A stretch of DNA of 17,985 nucleotides from Blastocladiella britannica (GCA_025349905.2 MU624902.1:1-17985); one strand, 5' to 3'; positions 1 through 9,507 are shown, counted from the stretch's first letter. Translations and numbers: made by a program. The notes: a model not told the origin generated them from the sequence alone.

Positions 1-4
1 GCCG

Positions 5-501
5 TCAGTCAACAAGGATCAAGGGAAATATCGTACCCACCAAAACGATGGTGATTAAATTGAAGAAAGTATAATTGCGTGCGCGCTCGAGGTCGAGATG
101 GAAAGAAAGAGCGAGAGGGATCACACGGTCAGTGGGTTGATCGCGCTTGGACTCGTACTCGCCGCATGTGAGTGGAAACGGTAAATAAGAGTCGACACTT
201 GCAATCATCCGGGACTTGTTGGCCACATAAGAAAACTTGGGAAAAGGAGAGGCTCTTTTGTACCAATCCTTGAGGAGCCCAGTGAGACCAACGAAAGACC
301 CAGACACCGATTCTTGTTTTTGTTATGCTCACGATTGTTGAATGTAGTTTGATTCCCCGCAAAAAAGTCCAAGTACCGGCATTGATTGCACCCAAGCGAC
401 CCGGAATGTCTAAACTTCCCTCGACCCAACTCAGTTAAGCTCCCTATTGCAACGGAAGTTCACGTGTGTTCATTGAGCAGTTGTGTTTTGACTTGATCCA
501 T
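5..501 (-). CDS. Unidentified protein with C-terminal membrane segment (exon model tentative)
   Basis: I do not recognise this family. The last exon (268 down to 5, 87 codons plus TGA) has coding-like codon use. It contains DWYKRASPFPKFSYV and the segment SYLPFPLTCGEY, and ends in a hydrophobic stretch (FFNLITIVLVGTIFPLILVD) that looks like a single membrane anchor at the extreme C-terminus. Upstream, an exon at 429-333 (SLDIPGRLGAINAGTW) joins in phase through a 64-nt intron (332-269, GTGAGC...CAAG, with CTCAC as a possible branch point). A first exon at 501-464 (start MDQVKTQLL) joins in phase only through a 34-nt intron, which is short for this locus, so the start is doubtful. The gene runs divergently from dymeclin. 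The C-terminal exon is the most secure part. The rest could be spliced differently. Confidence 0.35.
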
Positions 502-534
502 TGATCCAATAAAACGTAATATTAACAAATAATA
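430..534. promoter_or_regulatory. Putative shared upstream region of the left minus-strand gene and dymeclin
   Basis: About 100 bp separates the minus-strand exon ending at 429 from the dymeclin ATG at 535. The stretch next to dymeclin is AT-rich (AAAACGTAATATTAACAAATAATA), unlike the GC-rich coding DNA. This fits a short divergent promoter plus 5' UTR. If the doubtful first exon of the left gene (501-464) is real, the promoter is only about 33 bp. No specific factor site is recognised. Confidence 0.25.
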
Positions 535-3453
535 ATGCAAATATCTCGCATGCACCTGCAACTGCTGCGGATCGTGGCCTCGGGTCAACCCATTTCCAGT
601 ATGGGCGACTCGTTCTTCTCGACGCTGGCGCGCGACCCGTTCCCGGCGGCAAGGACTGCGGCCGAGCACGCTGCGCGGTGGCAAGCGACGCGCGAGATTG
701 GCCAGCACATTTCGCGGACCGACTTTTCGTCGCGCAACCTGGCCACGCTCGTCGCGCGCCTCGTCTCGCTCCTGGAGGCGCACCTGGGCATTGCATCGAC
801 GGACCCGGACGCGCCGCCACCGCCCCAGTCGGACGATCAGACGCTAGAGGATAGGGCGGCGGCGGTACCGGCAGTCGATATGGTCAACCTGGTTCGCATC
901 GTCACGATATTTATTGGTCACTTGCTCGCAGCACCGCATCGTGACGTGGCCAGGTATTTTCCGGATCTTGGCATTGGTATTATATTTGTTATTCTGGCGC
1001 TATCAGTCAAGTAATAATGTGGCTGGTTGTCATAGTATGCCGGCTCCTCTCGGCCTTGACTGTCGCGATCGAACGGATTCCCCTCGAGTGCGTTGTAGCG
1101 TATTTGTATTCGAGAAATGAATGAAAACTTCACTGTGCAACGCTCCCCAGGCCAGACACGCTTCCATTTTACGAGGACCTGCTCGAATTGTACATTTTCC
1201 TCATGTCGGAGCAAATGACGGATCCCGACGGGGCGCAGGACGCCTCGCCGTTGCTGTTTGCCGCACTCGAAGAGATTCAGTACATTTATCTTCTTTTCTT
1301 GACACTGAAGGTAAAAGAAAACTCATTCCCAACTTTGCAGACGACCCGAATTGATTGCAGGCTTCTTTGGCCGGCTGATCTCAAACCTAGTCAGCGGGTC
1401 TGCCAATGTAAACGACAGAAACGGATCTAATGGTGACTTGTCCGGCTCTAAATCGAGTAGTACCGGGAGCTTGCTGGGCGCGATCGCGGGTCTGTTTATT
1501 ACCACCCGCCCACCGCTCGATACCACACGCGCCGCGGACTTGTCGGCGTATCTCCTGTCCATATTTGCCGTGCAGCGCCACTTATTACCGGACTGGACAA
1601 GCGTACTCTTGACCTCACGCGATGGCGGTCCCTCCGGGTCCAACTTGCATCTCCCTGCCGCGCCAGGGACGGACGAGGATAGTTTGCTGCAGATTTCATT
1701 CAAGCGGCTCCTGAATGCTCTCGAGACGCGGGTCGAGTTGCCGCACTACGCGGTGCTTCTCTATTCGCTCGTGTATGGAAATCGGGAATTCAACGAGTAC
1801 GTCCTGGCGCAAATGGACCCCGACCGATTGGTACACTCTTTTCTTTTGGTTACTTTTGCGAAGATACTCACGACCGCATCCAAACAAGCAGATGCTTCCA
1901 GTGCTCCGGTTCTTGTATCTCGCATCACATGGAGGCTACCAGCCGCCCCCAATTCCCGGAACTCCAACAACACCGTCAGCCATGTCTGCATCAGCGCACC
2001 GACTCCCCACCACCCTGCAACACTCCCACTCCACATTGTCGGTGAGTCGCCTTGCGCTTCCATTCCAGCACATGTACATTTTGGAAACGCTGCTGATCCA
2101 GCTGACCCACGACGACGCGTACTTGGACACATTGAGCCGCGTGCACGTTCCGTCCCCAGACTGGCTCCCCGAATCGCGCCGGGCCGGATCGCCCATATCG
2201 CTCGCGTCTTTAGTGGCGCTGGTCACCATTCGGGTCACCCAGGCGAATCTGGCTGGCGAGCGCGACCAGTTTGTGCACACCGCGTGCGCGGCGGTGCTCG
2301 CTAATGTCTCGCGGTCGTGGCGCGACATGCACTCGATGGTGGCGCTGCGGCTGGTTGCGTGGTTCGAGATTGTTGTCAAGCGGTTTGCGAGGCTGGTGGC
2401 CATTGCCTCGGGCGAGATGGTGCACACGGGACACAGGTCGATGTCGGTGCCGTCCACGCCGCTCATGACGCCGCAGTTGGCTGTTGCGCCTGGTGATATC
2501 GGCGCAGTTCCGCACCTGTTGCTCCCCCCGACCCCACACTCGGGACAGACTGTGGGTGGCGGTGCCAGTTCGAACGGGTCCGCCACGCCCATGAACAGCG
2601 TTCCATCCACGCCCATGACTGGTTTGGGGCCCGGGTGGAACCCAGGCGATCCAGGAATGATGGGGACTCTGCGTCCGCCGGTAAGTCGGCGCGGGAGTAT
2701 CTTGGACACCAACGAGCTGAATCCGGTAAGTCTACTTTCATAATATTTAGTATATTGACTCAATGACTTGAAAAATCAGGCAACCGACTTTGTGATTTAC
2801 GGCGAGCTCGTGGTGCTTCTGCTGGAAATCATTGCGTCCGCGCTCCACCCAACGTCGCTTCGGTTCAACGCAAACCTCGTTCATGCGCTGCTTCAGAAGC
2901 AGGCGCTGTTTACGCCTCTCGAGGACTACGACGAGTTTGCCCCACTTGCGTTGAGCATTCATTCGGTACATATTTTTCTTATGAATGACAATATTCTTGA
3001 CTCACACCAACTTCTAATGTAGACGCTGGAATACTTTCGCGAGCGGATCGACTTTAAGCAAGCGTCATCGCTGGAGGCCATGTTTTCGCAGATCGGCGAC
3101 TTGTCCAAGACCGTGCAGCCCACGGATCAGGTTCCCTTCTTTTCCTTTCTTCTTGAGTTGCCGATTGCTAAGAGCCAATATTGACAAAAAATAAAAAACA
3201 GCTCCCGCCAGTCCTCCACTTTGAGTATTGCGAGGACGTGGACACACCCGCGTTCTTTGTCCCGTTCATTTGGCGCGCAACTTTCTTGTCGAGCCCGCAC
3301 CTGACATGGGATCCGACACAGCTCGCCATCTTCGATGATCCCCTTGACAATGACGAGGAGTATGGTCTCGGATCCGAGCACTCTCACCGCACAACGAGCA
3401 TGGGGATGCTTGCGGCCGTGACGGAAGCCATCTCTCCAACGAGGAGCTTTTGA
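535..3453 (+). CDS. DYM: Dymeclin, Golgi-associated trafficking protein (8 exons)
   Basis: Dymeclin is a peripheral, helical-repeat protein of the Golgi and secretory pathway. It is mutated in human Dyggve-Melchior-Clausen syndrome. Exons that keep phase are 535-953, 1007-1105, 1151-1279, 1341-1830, 1889-2725, 2780-2965, 3023-3130 and 3202-3453, giving 839 aa (human protein 669 aa). Family blocks recognised in order: N-terminal SGQPISSMGDSFF; AVLLYSLVYGN then DPDRL near residues 350-380; ISLASLVALVTIR...FVHTACAAVLANVS at about 480-515; VIYGELVVLLLEI...NANLVHALLQKQALF; and C-terminal VLHFEYCEDVD...FFVPFIWR...LTWDPTQLAIF. The extra length lies in a Pro/Ser/Thr-rich insert before ATDFVIYG. The first ATG of exon 1 is used. 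Homology covers its first residues, so no downstream start fits better. The exon 2/3 donor could also be at 1100. Confidence 0.9.
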
Positions 3454-3564
3454 TCCAATTAATAATGCATTATATAAAAAAAGACAACTATTTGGCATCT
3501 GACACCATCGCTCTCGATCACGGAATACAAAAACGACACAAAACAAAGGGAGGGAAAAGAAGGC

Positions 3565-4125
3565 TTAGTGCCGCTCCTTGAACACAATGTGCGGCTCTTG
3601 ACCGTGCGGCAAGTTGGTGGGCTTGCCCGTCCGCAGCTGGTACGCGCGGGACACGTTTCCGAGCAGCGAGATCCCGCCCAGGGAGGCCAGAGACACGTCA
3701 ATCGCCTTGCCTGCGGTCCATGCCGCGCCGCCCGTCCCAACCAGAAGTCCCACCGACGCCAGCGTTCCGATATCGTACGCCATCTTTTCCTCAGGGTGGT
3801 CCTTGTGCAGCAGGTACCCGGCGTAGTAGTAAGCGGCGGCGGCACCCGCAGCGATCGCAGCCTTGCGCGGATCACCGTGCATCTGGTGCGCGACATAGGC
3901 GCCAATGCCGCTGGCTCCTCCCTGTTGTATGGAGTGCCTTGGTTAGTGGTGTACGGAACTGGGGCGAAGTGAGCAGAAATGTACCATAATGTAGTGCGGC
4001 CACGGATCCACCTTGGCAGCGATCGTGGTCACGGGCGCCATGGCCTTGGACGTCAGCGAGTCGTTGGGTGACTTGTACTGAAGCTCAGGGACGTGGGATG
4101 TGGACGACGAGGATGACGATGACAT
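3565..4125 (-). CDS. Small Gly/Ala-rich multi-pass membrane protein, unidentified (2 exons)
   Basis: Two exons (4125-3985 and 3921-3565) join in phase 0 across a 63-nt intron (GTACAT...CAACAG) to encode 165 aa. The N-terminus is a serine run (MSSSSSSSTSHVPELQYKS), followed by KVDPWPHYIM at the splice junction. Three or four hydrophobic Gly/Ala-rich segments follow: GGASGIGAYVAHQM, AAIAAGAAAAYYYAGYLL, ASVGLLVGTGGAAWTAGKA and VSLASLGGISLLGNVSRAY. The C-terminus is polar (PHGQEPHIVFKERH). Small-residue-rich helices of this size suggest an organelle membrane protein or a small respiratory-complex or TMEM14-like protein, but no family signature is certain. It converges with dymeclin (111 bp between stops) and diverges from the SLC12 gene. 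Codon use is strong and the splice is clean, so it is probably a real gene of unknown function. Confidence 0.75.
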
Positions 4126-4330
4126 TGTTGGTTTGCTCCCTTGTTATTTTTGGTTGGTTGGGTACGTTGAGTTGAAATGAAATGGTTGTATGTGTGGAAG
4201 GGACAACACGGTATTATAAAGAGCACGATCGAAAGAGAATGAAGAAGCGAGACACCGGAAGGCGAGAGACACGAAAGGGTGCGTCTGAGACTCCTCTTGA
4301 TCGGCAGCAGAACTAAAAAAAACACCAGGA
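4126..4330. promoter_or_regulatory. Divergent promoter between the small membrane protein and SLC12 genes
   Basis: This 205-bp gap separates two start codons on opposite strands (4125 on minus, 4331 on plus). It is AT-richer than the flanking genes. It contains a TATA-like TATTATAAAG near 4211-4220, about 110 bp before the SLC12 ATG, and an A-rich leader (ACTAAAAAAAACACC) just before that ATG. No other gene is seen here. Confidence 0.45.
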
Positions 4331-7300
4331 ATGGATCTCACCACCACCACTATCGCCGCAGAGCCAGAGCCCCTGAGCTCACTGAATCGCCCAGGGACCT
4401 CGACCATGATAGTGGCATCGCCTTCTTCGAACATGACGCTGGCTGCAGTCGAGACCCGGGTGACGATCGACCCCGTTCAGCACCGCCGCATCCTCGACTG
4501 GATGCACACGTCCCAGCCCGATGACTTGGACGCAACCGCGGGACACCTCCATCACCACGACGACCACGATCTCAACCACGACGCCCCCGCTGGCACACCC
4601 AACGGCGACGACGAAGAAGTCGTCCATCTCCTCAACGACCTCGAGCCCGGACTTCAGCAGCGCAACAGCGGCAGCGCGTCGCGACGACTCGGGTATATCC
4701 GCGGCGTGACCATCCCGACCTGCGAGTTCATGTGGTCGGTCCTGATCTTTATGCGCTTTCCGTCGATCTTGGGCCATCTCGGGCTCGTGGCAACGCTTCT
4801 GCTGGTGCTCGGGTGTGCACTCATCGTTGCTGTCACTGCCACATCGATCGCTGCCATCGCGACCAACGGCCTCCCTCGCCACGGCGTGGTACCCGTCCTC
4901 ACCCGTACCCTCGGAAGCGGAATCGGTGGTGCCATTTCGCTTGTCTTTGCGCTTGGGGTCGCCATCTTTAGCACCGTCGAGGTCACGGGTAGCGTCGAGG
5001 GCCTTGTCGGAGCTGGCGGCGAGATCTTTCCCGACTCGCCGCTCGGCCGACTGGATGGCCGGCTTGTCTCGCTCGTGTCGCTATTGTTTCTCGTCCTCTC
5101 CGCGCTCGCGGGCCACAAGTTTGTCATGCGGTACTGTCGTTATACCCTCTCCAGTGATCGGACGCAAGTCTCACAAACCAAAACCAAAAAAAAAGACTCG
5201 CATCTGGCTTCATGATCGCCCTCGTCACTGCATTCGCGTCCCTGTTCTTGGGTCTTGTGTTTGCAAGCACGTCGTCCCACCAATTCCCGGGACGCCGGCT
5301 GGGTTGGACAATGTCGACGTTACACGAGAACTTGGGACCGGCACCCGATGCGAGTTTCGCGTCGGCGCTCTCGCTCCTCTTTCCTTGCTTTCTCGGGATT
5401 CTCATGGGCGTCAACAATGCGAGCTCACTCCGCAACCCGTACATGGCGATTCCAAGGGGTGCCCTCACGGCCATTGGGCTCTCGGCCACCCTGTACACTG
5501 TCTTGTTTTTCTCGCTGGCGTGTACGATCCCCCGCGCAGTCCTGTCGCACGATTTCTTTGTGATCCCCAAGATCGGCTGGCCGTTTCCGCATCTGGTCGT
5601 GGCCGGTGTCTTTATGGTTGGAAACGGCTCGGCGCTCCACTGTATTTTACTCGCGTCGTCTGTGTTGAGCTCTCTGTTCAGCACGGGCGTCCTCTCTCGC
5701 GGCGGCCGTATGTGGATCCCACCGCTCGAGTGGCGCTCGGGTCGACGGGGATGGCTGCATGACCCGAATGCGACGGCCGCGGGAGAGCCCAGGGTCGCGA
5801 TCATGTGTGTGAGCCTTCTTGCATTGCCTTTCATCTTTGTCGGAGACCTGGAGCAGCTGGCCAAGGTCGTTGCCCTGTTTTTCCTTCAGGCGTACTGTCT
5901 GTCCAACGCCGCCTGTGCCCTGCTGTCGGCGCTCCAGCCCCCGATTTGGCGCCCGATCTTTCAAGGGTACTCGACTTGGACCAGCGCTGGCGGTGCGCTA
6001 TTGTGTGCTGGCCTTTTATTTGTGATCGGTCCCATTGCCGCCGCATGCCTGCTATTGGCGACCATGACCATCACGGCGGCGATTCAGGTGCTGTCGCGCG
6101 AAGAACGGCTCGTGTGGGGCCAGGCCATCCATGGTATGTCTCCTAATTTTTTTTTTTTTTTTTTGAAGGTATTGGACGGCTGAGACTGACGAAATTGGTT
6201 TTTGAAAAGGGCTACTGTATTCAATGACCCTCCGCCATTTGCTGGCGGTAGAGCAAGAGCGCATGCTGGAGGTCGAGCACGCGTTCCGGCTCGACTTGCA
6301 CCGTACCGAAACAGAAGACCTCAGCAACATGAACATGTACGACCCACAGCAGCCAGCGGCGTCTTATTCGAGCGGTGCATGGGGCGAGAGTTCCGCCGCC
6401 AGCAGGAGGTTGCACGTGTCGACGCTCTTGTCGTCGTCCGTCGTCGGATCGCTCATGCATCGCGCCGGCCACGGCCGTGGACAGACCCTCGCCACCGTCA
6501 ATGCGCTGTGGCGACCGCAGATCGTGGCCTTTTTAGGGATGCCCAGTGGTCGCATTCAGCACCCACGACTGCTCAGCTTGGTCGCTCAGTTGTCGCCCAA
6601 GGGCAGTGGGCTGTGTGTGCTCTCGCATATCGTGGTACCAGAGGTACCAACTCTTCGATCGGACAACCGCGGAGCGGACGTCGAGAACACTGGCGCTGGC
6701 GATGTGCCGCATCATCACAAAAGTCGTGCCGACGCCGCCGACAAGGAGGCGGGCACAGACCTGGATCTGGAGGCGATGAGACCTCAGGAGGACGTGCGGC
6801 TGTCGATTGGCGGTGCGGCAGCGCGTCGCCGCCGGATTCTTTTGCACCACGCCATGGAGCATGAAGGCATTGCCGGATTCGTGAAAGTGGTGGTTGCGCC
6901 ATCGGTTCGGGCTGGGCAGTCGGTGCTGTTGCAAAGTTTGGGGCTGGGCGAGCTCACGTCCAACACGGTGCTTGCGGCGTGGCCCGAGGGGCGGTCGGGG
7001 TCGTGGGCCGACAATGTCTCTGCGGTGCGCGAGCTCGGGCATCTTTGGCGACTGGCGCGCGAGTGCGACCACAACATGATCGTTGCCAAGGGGATCTCGA
7101 CGTTTCCTGACTCGCAGCCTGGCGAGGAGGATCTTGGCTCGCGCTACATTGACATTTGGTTTGTTGTCATTTCTTTTTTATTGGACGTGTGAATACTTAC
7201 CGGGAAATAAAGGTGGATCGTGAATGAGGGACCGCTGATCCTACTAATGGCGTACATTCTCCAGCAGCACGCGGTCTGGAACAGCGCACCATTGCGTCTG

Positions 7301-8203
7301 TTTGCGGTGGCACGCGCCGGCGTGGAAGACCTGGATCGGCTTGAGCGGACTCTGCGCGACTACCTACTGCTGCTTCGGATTCCCACCCGCCATATCGAAA
7401 TTGTGCCAGTGACGCTCGATCCCCAGGATCTGATCCGCGGGGGCATGGACGTTAGCGCTGGCATGAATCTCGCGGGCACGCTCCAGGCCGAGATGATGCA
7501 GAGGGACATTACCGTGACCAGCCAGACCAGCGCGACGCAGCAACAGCAAGACCGTCATCATTCGCTCAAGTCGCCAGCGCCTCTCTTGATTGAGAGAGTG
7601 GTTGCCGCGGCGGCAGCGGTTGGGCTCGGTACGTCGTTCCTGGGAGGGAATGCGTCGGCTTCAGCCATGTCTGCGACCCTGCACACGCAGCTCGCTGACG
7701 GGAGCGAAGTGCCCGAGGCGGTGGACGAGCGACAGTTGCCCGGGGTGCCTGTCGCTGGCCTGGATTTCGTGGAAGTTGCCACGGCGGTGCCAATCATTCG
7801 CCTCAACCAGCCCTCGGCCGCAACCTCGACTTCTTCCAGAAACGATGAAGATCAACAGTCTCGCCGCCTTTCAGCAGCAGCATCTGCGGCCCCGCCCGTG
7901 CGGCGAGCAACCATGGGCGCGATTCGGGCGGCGATTGAAGCGCGGTCGGGCGACTCGGAGACGGTGGCGCTGGTGCTGGTCAACCTACCGGCGCCGTCGG
8001 CCGCGCTGCAGCAGTCGTCATCGGCGGCGGACGAGGGCGGCGCCAATGTGTTTGGGCTGCAGGCCGGGCTGCGGGCGGGCGTGCACCTGGAGCTGTTTGC
8101 ATTCCTGACCGAAGGCGTGCAGCGGTCGATGCTAGTGCACAGCTCGGCGCGGACGCGGGCGCGGATCGCGGGGGCCGAGCAGGCGTTCATGCTATCTTCG
8201 TAG
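4331..8203 (+). CDS. SLC12-family cation-chloride cotransporter-like protein (4 exons)
   Basis: Exons 4331-5130, 5196-6133, 6210-7158 and 7213-8203 join in phase to give 1225 aa, the usual size for this family. Introns are 65, 76 and 54 nt; the second holds an 18-T run. The layout is an acidic, His/Asp-rich cytosolic N-terminus (HLHHHDDHD near residue 75); [19 protein letters not shown] (TM1); [28 protein letters not shown]; an exon-2 start in [42 protein letters not shown] (the TM6 region); and then a long C-terminal domain. The C-terminal hallmarks are [43 protein letters not shown] and late [13 protein letters not shown]. The family couples Cl- to Na+ or K+ transport. Fungal VHC1 acts at the vacuole. 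Several residues that bind K+ in animal members are replaced here, so substrate is uncertain; subfamily (VHC1, KCC or SLC12A9-like) is unresolved. Confidence 0.85.
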
Positions 8204-8400
8204 CGTGTGATGTAATAATAAATCCGAAACGCGGCGGAGATCGGAAAAGTTGGATAGCGACGCGCCACGTGCGCGGAGGGGATTGTGCAGAAGGCGAGGG
8301 AGAAAACGCTCGCATGCTCCTGCCGCACCTCTCACCTCTTTCCAGGATCCGCCTCTTTTGCCCATTTTTTTTTTCATCCCACCACCCAACCACCTATAAA
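8204..8400 (+). promoter_or_regulatory. SLC12 3' end and ADP/ATP carrier promoter
   Basis: This 197-bp region holds the end of the SLC12 transcript and the carrier promoter. GCCACGTGCG near 8265 contains a perfect E-box palindrome CACGTG, a common bHLH site. A pyrimidine-rich tract (CACCTCTCACCTCTTTCC, then a 10-T run at 8365-8374) precedes the ATG, and CTATAAA lies immediately upstream of it. Such CT-rich leaders are typical of highly expressed fungal genes. Assigning the E-box a function is inference. Confidence 0.4.
8217..8222 (+). terminator. Polyadenylation signal AATAAA after the SLC12 stop
   Basis: A canonical AATAAA hexamer begins 14 nt after the TAG stop of the SLC12 gene, within TAATAATAAATCC. 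Its position fits a 3'-end processing signal, with the carrier gene starting about 180 bp downstream. The cleavage site itself cannot be read from sequence. Confidence 0.4.
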
Positions 8401-9507
8401 ATGGCCAAGGACAAGACCCCCAAGTCGACCCAGGAGCAGGTTGTGTCGTTCCTCACGGATTTGGCTGCCGGCGGTACCGCTGGTGGTATCTCCAAGACCA
8501 TTGTGGCCCCCATCGAGCGTGTCAAGCTCCTGCTCCAGACCCAGGACTCGAACACGCAGCTCAAGCCCGAGCAGCGCTACAAGGGTATTGGCGACGCTTT
8601 CCGTCGTATTCCCCAGGAGCAGGGTTTCGCGTCGTTCTGGTATGCATATTTTTCTATTTTTTTTTATGTGATGTGACTGTGATAATTGTTTTTGTTGTGA
8701 AGTGGTGGTGCCTTTATTAGGGCGCGCCACTTGCAGATTTCACATCACATCATCACCACCATCAACAAACAACCAAACAAAATATTAACACAACACAATA
8801 ATAGGCGTGGTAACGCGGCCAACATCATCCGCTACTTCCCCACCCAGGCCCTCAACTTTGCCTTCAAGGACAAGTACAAGCAGATCTTTGTGCGCCACAA
8901 CCCCAAGACCGACTTCTGGAAGTTCTTTGCCGGTAACCTCGCGTCGGGTGGTGCCGCCGGTGCCACGTCGCTCATGTTTGTGTACCCGCTCGACTTTGCG
9001 CGTACCCGTCTTGGCGCCGATGTCGGCAAGGGTGACGCTCGCCAGTTCACCGGTCTCTCGGACTGCATCAAGAAGATCCACGCCCAGAACGGCCTCAAGG
9101 GTCTGTACGGCGGCTTCGGCGTGTCGGTGGTCGGCATTATCGTCTACCGTGCCGCGTTCTTTGGTGGGTACGATACCGCCAAGACCATGTTCCTCAAGGA
9201 CCCCAAGAACGCGCCCTTCTGGCAGAACTGGATGATCGCTCAGGTCGTGACCACCGCCGCCGGTGTTGTCTCGTACCCGTTCGACACCGTCCGTCGTCGC
9301 ATCATGATGCAGGCGGGCCGCAAGGAGGTGCAGTACACGTCGACCATCGACTGCTGGAAGAAGATTGCCAAGAACGAGGGTGTCCCGGCCTTCTTCAAGG
9401 GCGCGCTCTCGAACGCCATCCGCGGCTCGGGCGGTGCCATTGTCCTGGTCATCTACGACGAGATCCAGAAGTACCTCGGCTTCGAGGGCGGTGCCGGCGG
9501 CGAGTAA
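8401..9507 (+). CDS. Mitochondrial ADP/ATP carrier (2 exons)
   Basis: This inner-membrane carrier exchanges matrix ATP for cytosolic ADP. Exons 8401-8639 and 8805-9507 join within a Trp codon ([14 protein letters not shown]) and give 313 aa, the normal length. All three mitochondrial-carrier repeats are present with their signatures: [22 protein letters not shown] and [12 protein letters not shown]. The ADP/ATP-carrier hallmarks [25 protein letters not shown] and [17 protein letters not shown], and the C-terminal [18 protein letters not shown], are clear. The nucleotide-carrier signature RRRMMM reads RRRIMM here. Codon choice is highly biased (CTC, GGT, CGT, AAG), as expected of an abundant protein. 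The single intron is 165 nt, about three times the local norm. An in-frame stop follows shortly if it is retained. Confidence 0.97.
8640..8804 (+). other. Long intron of the ADP/ATP carrier gene with inverted repeat
   Basis: The intron starts GTATGCAT and ends CAATAATAG. It contains ATGTGATGTGA (8666-8676) and its exact reverse complement TCACATCACAT (8740-8750), an 11-bp stem with a 63-nt loop. A second complementary pair, TGGTGGTG (8703-8710) and CACCACCA, lies alongside. The 3' half is CA-rich and lacks G, resembling a leader. TTGCAG at 8731-8736 is a possible alternative acceptor. Confidence 0.75.

Noticed and set aside
312..331. A 20-nt intron (GTGAGCATAACAAAAACAAG) in the left minus-strand gene
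   Set aside because: It is phase-consistent in one frame but too short. A normal 64-nt intron from the same donor keeps phase in the alternative frame.
1936..2763. A 275-codon minus-strand frame opposite dymeclin
   Set aside because: It overlaps conserved dymeclin exon 5 in antisense and has no recognisable domain.
6147..6164. T18 run as a possible terminator or assembly artefact
   Set aside because: It lies inside an in-phase SLC12 intron (6134-6209), where a pyrimidine tract is ordinary.
8401..8676. Truncated carrier protein ending at TGA 8676
   Set aside because: It is only intron read-through. The Trp-splitting junction 8639/8805 restores the canonical FWRGN motif.
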